Source: Deltaproteobacteria bacterium (GTDB taxonomy: Bacteria > Desulfobacterota > Desulfobacteria > Desulfobacterales > ETH-SRB1). From it: a stretch of DNA of 8,780 nucleotides. Positions 6,304 to 8,780 of the stretch are shown in pieces (the first letter of the stretch is position 1; the number at the start of each line of letters is the position of its first letter). The translations under genes and the position numbers were made by a program. A model generated the notes under the pieces. The model did not search any database and was not told the origin of the DNA. It saw only the letters and a list, made by a program, of their open reading frames with translations. The DNA lies in contig QMMZ01000048.1 of the NCBI GenBank assembly GCA_003647525.1, positions 1-8,780 of the forward strand, written 5' to 3'.

Positions 6304-7416
6304 TTATTGGGTAAACACCTTTTCCAAAAATAAAATTAGTTCTTTTTCGCGGAGATCTTTCGCGATAATCATTCCATCAGGATCCAATAAAATATTAGAT
6401 GGAATAGATCTTATGGCATACAATTTACCGGCTGCATTTCCCCAGCCTTTCAGGTCGCCAACCTGATGCCACAAGAGTCCATCATCTTCTACTGCCCGTA
6501 TCCACTTATCCTTATCCTTATCGAATGATACACCTAAAACATCAAAACCAAAATCGTTGAATTTATTATATGCATCAACCACGTTGGGGTTTTCGCGCCT
6601 ACAGGGACCACACCAGGATGCCCAAAAATCGACTAACAAATATTTACTATAAAGGGAACTTAGTTTAACTGGGTTACCTTCCATATCATTCATGGTAAAA
6701 TCAATGGCTGGCTGACCAACTGCCACTCTTTTGAGGGTTTCTACCCGTTCTGATAATTTTTTGATGTAAATTGAACCTCTGATAGAATTATCAAAATTAT
6801 TGACCACCGGCTCAAGGTCAATTTCATCATATTGATAAGCGTTTTTAAAAACAACATAAGCAGAAACGACTGATGTATTGTTTTGTATGGCATAATCAAT
6901 AATAAAATCCCTTTGTTCATTATCGGCAATATCAAAAGCTTCTTCCCAGTTTTCCTCACCTTCTCTATTGCCTTCAGCCCGTGCTGCTTTTATATTTTTC
7001 CATGCTTCGGATAAACGTTCATCAAATTCTCCTGATTTTTGTTGGTAAACAACAAATTCAAGGTGGGAGGCTGAACCGCTGATTTCAGGATTTCGAAAAT
7101 CATCAATGTTGGCATTAAAATTAATACTGGCCTGTTCAACAAAAATTTCAGCAAAATTATTGTCTCCCTTAATGCTCAAATAATACATTTCAGGCAAGCT
7201 AATATTTCCCTTAAAAACAAAAGTATTGTTCTCAACGGTTGTTGAATCTAATTTGATCCATTCACCAGCTTCACGTTTGTACAGGAAAACAGTTTCTAAA
7301 TAATCGCCCTCAATATTTCCATGAATAGAAAAACTATAATCTTGCTCAGGTTTATTTTGACATGAAATAATAATTCCCAATAATATTATTAATCCAACAA
7401 ATTTTTTAATCATCAT
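6304..7416 (-). CDS. TlpA/ResA-like thiol-disulfide oxidoreductase lipoprotein
   Basis: A 370-residue predicted lipoprotein for extracytoplasmic thiol chemistry. The signal (1-18) ends IIISC, with Cys19 acylated. Residues about 27-120 resemble the DUF4369 beta domain usual in Bacteroidota TlpA-like proteins, followed by a helical, charged linker (about 120-230). The thioredoxin-like domain (233-370) begins GQPAIDFTMNDMEG and contains LLVDFWASWCGPCRRENP, with redox cysteines 269 and 272, then DVLGVSFDKD (292-301) and the cis-proline loop SIPSN (337-341, Pro339). This architecture is typical of disulfide reductases, some linked to cytochrome c maturation; no such partner gene is visible here. 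The start could be either of the first two methionines. Its stop faces the alpha-galactosidase stop across 11 bases. It lies 118 bases downstream of the cyclase-like gene and has its own promoter-like element. Confidence 0.92.
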   Translation of the reverse strand: MMIKKFVGLIILLGIIISCQNKPEQDYSFSIHGNIEGDYLETVFLYKREAGEWIKLDSTTVENNTFVFKGNISLPEMYYLSIKGDNNFAEIFVEQASINFNANIDDFRNPEISGSASHLEFVVYQQKSGEFDERLSEAWKNIKAARAEGNREGEENWEEAFDIADNEQRDFIIDYAIQNNTSVVSAYVVFKNAYQYDEIDLEPVVNNFDNSIRGSIYIKKLSERVETLKRVAVGQPAIDFTMNDMEGNPVKLSSLYSKYLLVDFWASWCGPCRRENPNVVDAYNKFNDFGFDVLGVSFDKDKDKWIRAVEDDGLLWHQVGDLKGWGNAAGKLYAIRSIPSNILLDPDGMIIAKDLREKELILFLEKVFTQ

Positions 7417-7455
7417 TTTATGAATTGAATATTAGCAACATATAAATTACTGCTG

Positions 7456-7463
7456 CAAAGGTA
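7456..7463 (-). promoter_or_regulatory. Probable promoter -7 element for the TlpA-like gene
   Basis: On the minus strand these bases read TACCTTTG, a strong match to the Bacteroidota TAnnTTTG -7 element, 39 bases before the ATG at 7416. A -33 TTG is not evident. It suggests the TlpA-like gene can be transcribed independently of the cyclase-like gene upstream. Confidence 0.5.
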
Positions 7464-7534
7464 AAGGTGATTGTGTTATAAAATATCTGGAATAAATATA
7501 AATTGTTAAAAGTATGTTAATTGCATGGTGATTA

Positions 7535-8497
7535 TTAAATACCGGTTGTGTTCAGATTGCCAAGGCTAACAGTAATTAACCTGTTTTGATCGGGATTATC
7601 GTCATTATACAGCCTGATTGTAACCTGCAGGTGCAAATTATAAACACTGATTGAAGTTTCTTTTGATTTAATTACACCTACTTTTAGAAGATCAGAATTG
7701 ATGATCCCATATTTCCTGGAGGGTTCGTTTTCAAAAATTTCATCGTTATTCTCCAGGAATTTCAGGTTATAACTTTTACTGAATTCGAAAATATTAGCAA
7801 TGTCTTCGAGAGTAATAATTTGTAAATTTTCAATACCATCAATATTGGTTGTAAACCATGTATGAACATGCTCATCAATTAAGCAACGATTCAGGTTATC
7901 TTTTGCAAGAATTCGGGCATTATTTATAATCCCACGTCCAAAATAATTATTGTTAAAAGTATAGATCTTGTCGTAAGTAATGGCATATCGCATACTGATG
8001 CCACCAATTATCCGCCGTAACTTTGGATAAAAATGGAAAGCATTGTATGCCCTCAATATAACAGCAAAATTGCTGGCAAATAATACGGATTGTAATGGAT
8101 TGTCAAGCAATAGAAAACCTCCATCACCTGTGCTTATAAAGTTTTTTTCGAGGCGGTCAACGCTATATTTTTGGAAGATGAATTTATGATTCTGCTGGCA
8201 TTGTTTAATGGTAGCTTCAAAAAGAATTTTGAAAAGAAAAGGGATGAGTGTTTGTTCAAACTCTCCATATGAACTGTATTGGTACATATCAATACCCAGA
8301 ACCGATTTTCGTGTAATCTTGTCATAACTGATATATTTTCGGAGTTCAGTTTGCAGCTCCCTGTGGTCTGGAATAATATTGGTTTTGTCAAAAACAACCC
8401 GCTTATCCATATTTTCTAAAATGGAAGTAATGGTATCAACGTTTAGGGTTTTAAGGGTGCTTTTATATTTCATGTGTTTAAATTTATTTATGCTCAT
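7535..8497 (-). CDS. Divergent class III nucleotidyl cyclase-like protein
   Basis: No specific family is recognised, but the central part (about residues 63-215 from the ATG at 8497) reads as a class III nucleotidyl cyclase homology domain. VLGIDMYQYSS supplies the first metal aspartate (Asp70), STGDGGFLLL the second (Asp125), and YFGRGIINNARIL the loop and helix with the transition-state arginine (Arg195). Base-selecting positions differ from adenylyl cyclases: the usual lysine before GD is Ile121, and the aspartate before the WG/FG pair is Asn184. The catalytic asparagine appears shifted by one (Asn192/193). An unassigned C-terminal region of about 90 residues (231-320) looks strand-rich. 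No signal peptide or membrane segment is visible, so it is probably cytoplasmic. I chose this ATG because it begins 14 bases after the upstream stop; a GTG at 8539 would add 14 residues but overlap the upstream gene. It could be an active cyclase of unknown product or a pseudoenzyme. Confidence 0.6.
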   Translation of the reverse strand: MSINKFKHMKYKSTLKTLNVDTITSILENMDKRVVFDKTNIIPDHRELQTELRKYISYDKITRKSVLGIDMYQYSSYGEFEQTLIPFLFKILFEATIKQCQQNHKFIFQKYSVDRLEKNFISTGDGGFLLLDNPLQSVLFASNFAVILRAYNAFHFYPKLRRIIGGISMRYAITYDKIYTFNNNYFGRGIINNARILAKDNLNRCLIDEHVHTWFTTNIDGIENLQIITLEDIANIFEFSKSYNLKFLENNDEIFENEPSRKYGIINSDLLKVGVIKSKETSISVYNLHLQVTIRLYNDDNPDQNRLITVSLGNLNTTGI

Positions 8498-8511
8498 TTC
8501 ATAACAAATGT

Positions 8512-8780
8512 TTAGTTTTTTATATTTCTGCCTTTCCACTGGTAATTACCAACAATGCCCAATGCTCCGGTAATGATAACATATATCGGATATAAAATAA
8601 TCAAAGGAAAAGCATAAAACATCATTTTTCTTTGATTCACAAATTTAGTAATACCAAACAATATAGGAAGATCTATTAACATTTTAATAATCATGGAGAT
8701 AACAATAGTTTTAAAAATTGCCGGAATAAATAGTGCTAGTATTATACCCAGAATAAGAAGTAAATTGGTTATATATACAG
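8512..8780 (-). CDS. C-terminal part of a membrane protein, probably a family 2 glycosyltransferase
   Basis: Reading leftward from the window edge, the frame is open from 8778 to the TAA at 8514-8512 with no start needed, so the 89 visible residues are the C-terminus of a longer protein whose catalytic part lies outside. Two hydrophobic segments, each about 20 residues, are visible: one in the first third, and one near the end (LIILYPIYVIITGALGIVG), separated by a short charged loop containing NQRK. The final NYQWKGRNIKN resembles the WKGR ending of membrane glycosyltransferases of the cellulose/poly-N-acetylglucosamine synthase type in Bacteroidota. That assignment rests on recall of the C-terminal pattern, not on a catalytic motif. 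The cyclase-like gene follows 14 bases downstream, so the two are probably co-transcribed. Confidence 0.55.
   Translation of the reverse strand, partial: VYITNLLLILGIILALFIPAIFKTIVISMIIKMLIDLPILFGITKFVNQRKMMFYAFPLIILYPIYVIITGALGIVGNYQWKGRNIKN

Noticed and set aside
8498..8539. GTG at 8539 as the start of the cyclase-like gene
   Set aside because: It would overlap the upstream gene by 28 bases and adds a non-conserved-looking basic stretch; the ATG at 8497 fits the spacing better. Homolog alignment would settle this.
7535..8780. A Pycsar anti-phage system (cyclic-pyrimidine cyclase plus membrane effector)
   Set aside because: The cyclase-like protein and an adjacent membrane protein invite this reading, but the membrane protein's C-terminus looks like a glycosyltransferase, no cyclic-nucleotide-binding effector (PycTM or PycTIR type) is visible, and there are no other defence genes. 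It stays possible only if the full upstream gene proves different.

Overview
The window looks like a chromosomal piece of a Bacteroidota genome, most likely of the Bacteroidales/Marinilabiliales type; this is inference from gene content. The evidence is AT-rich DNA, start codons without Shine-Dalgarno sequences, intergenic matches to the Bacteroidota -7 promoter element (TAnnTTTG), and families common in that phylum: a FISUMP lipoprotein, a TlpA-like thioredoxin lipoprotein with an N-terminal extension, and a lipoprotein GH36 alpha-galactosidase. No rRNA, tRNA, insertion sequence, CRISPR array or phage gene was seen.

Layout from left to right. (1) A leftward pair: nadA (quinolinate synthase), whose stop overlaps the start of a secreted MORN/YwqK-like repeat protein that runs off the left edge. 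(2) A very AT-rich, roughly 490-base divergent spacer in which the motif TGTTAATA recurs. (3) A rightward pair: rpiB (ribose-5-phosphate isomerase B) and lutB (iron-sulfur subunit of lactate oxidation). (4) A leftward FISUMP lipoprotein gene whose stop directly abuts the lutB stop. (5) A rightward GH36-type alpha-galactosidase lipoprotein. (6) Leftward genes: the TlpA-like lipoprotein, then, further right, a protein with a divergent class III nucleotidyl cyclase domain. The latter sits 14 bases downstream of the C-terminal end of a membrane protein, probably a family 2 glycosyltransferase, which is cut by the right edge.

Most of the window is ordinary metabolism and cell-envelope biology: NAD synthesis, pentose phosphate isomerisation, lactate oxidation, alpha-galactoside cleavage and extracytoplasmic thiol chemistry. 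The least ordinary item is the cyclase-like protein. It keeps the two metal-binding aspartates and the transition-state arginine expected of class III cyclases, but differs at the positions that select the base, and it appears co-transcribed with an envelope polysaccharide-type glycosyltransferase. It could make an unusual cyclic nucleotide or act as a nucleotide sensor. The sequence alone cannot decide this.
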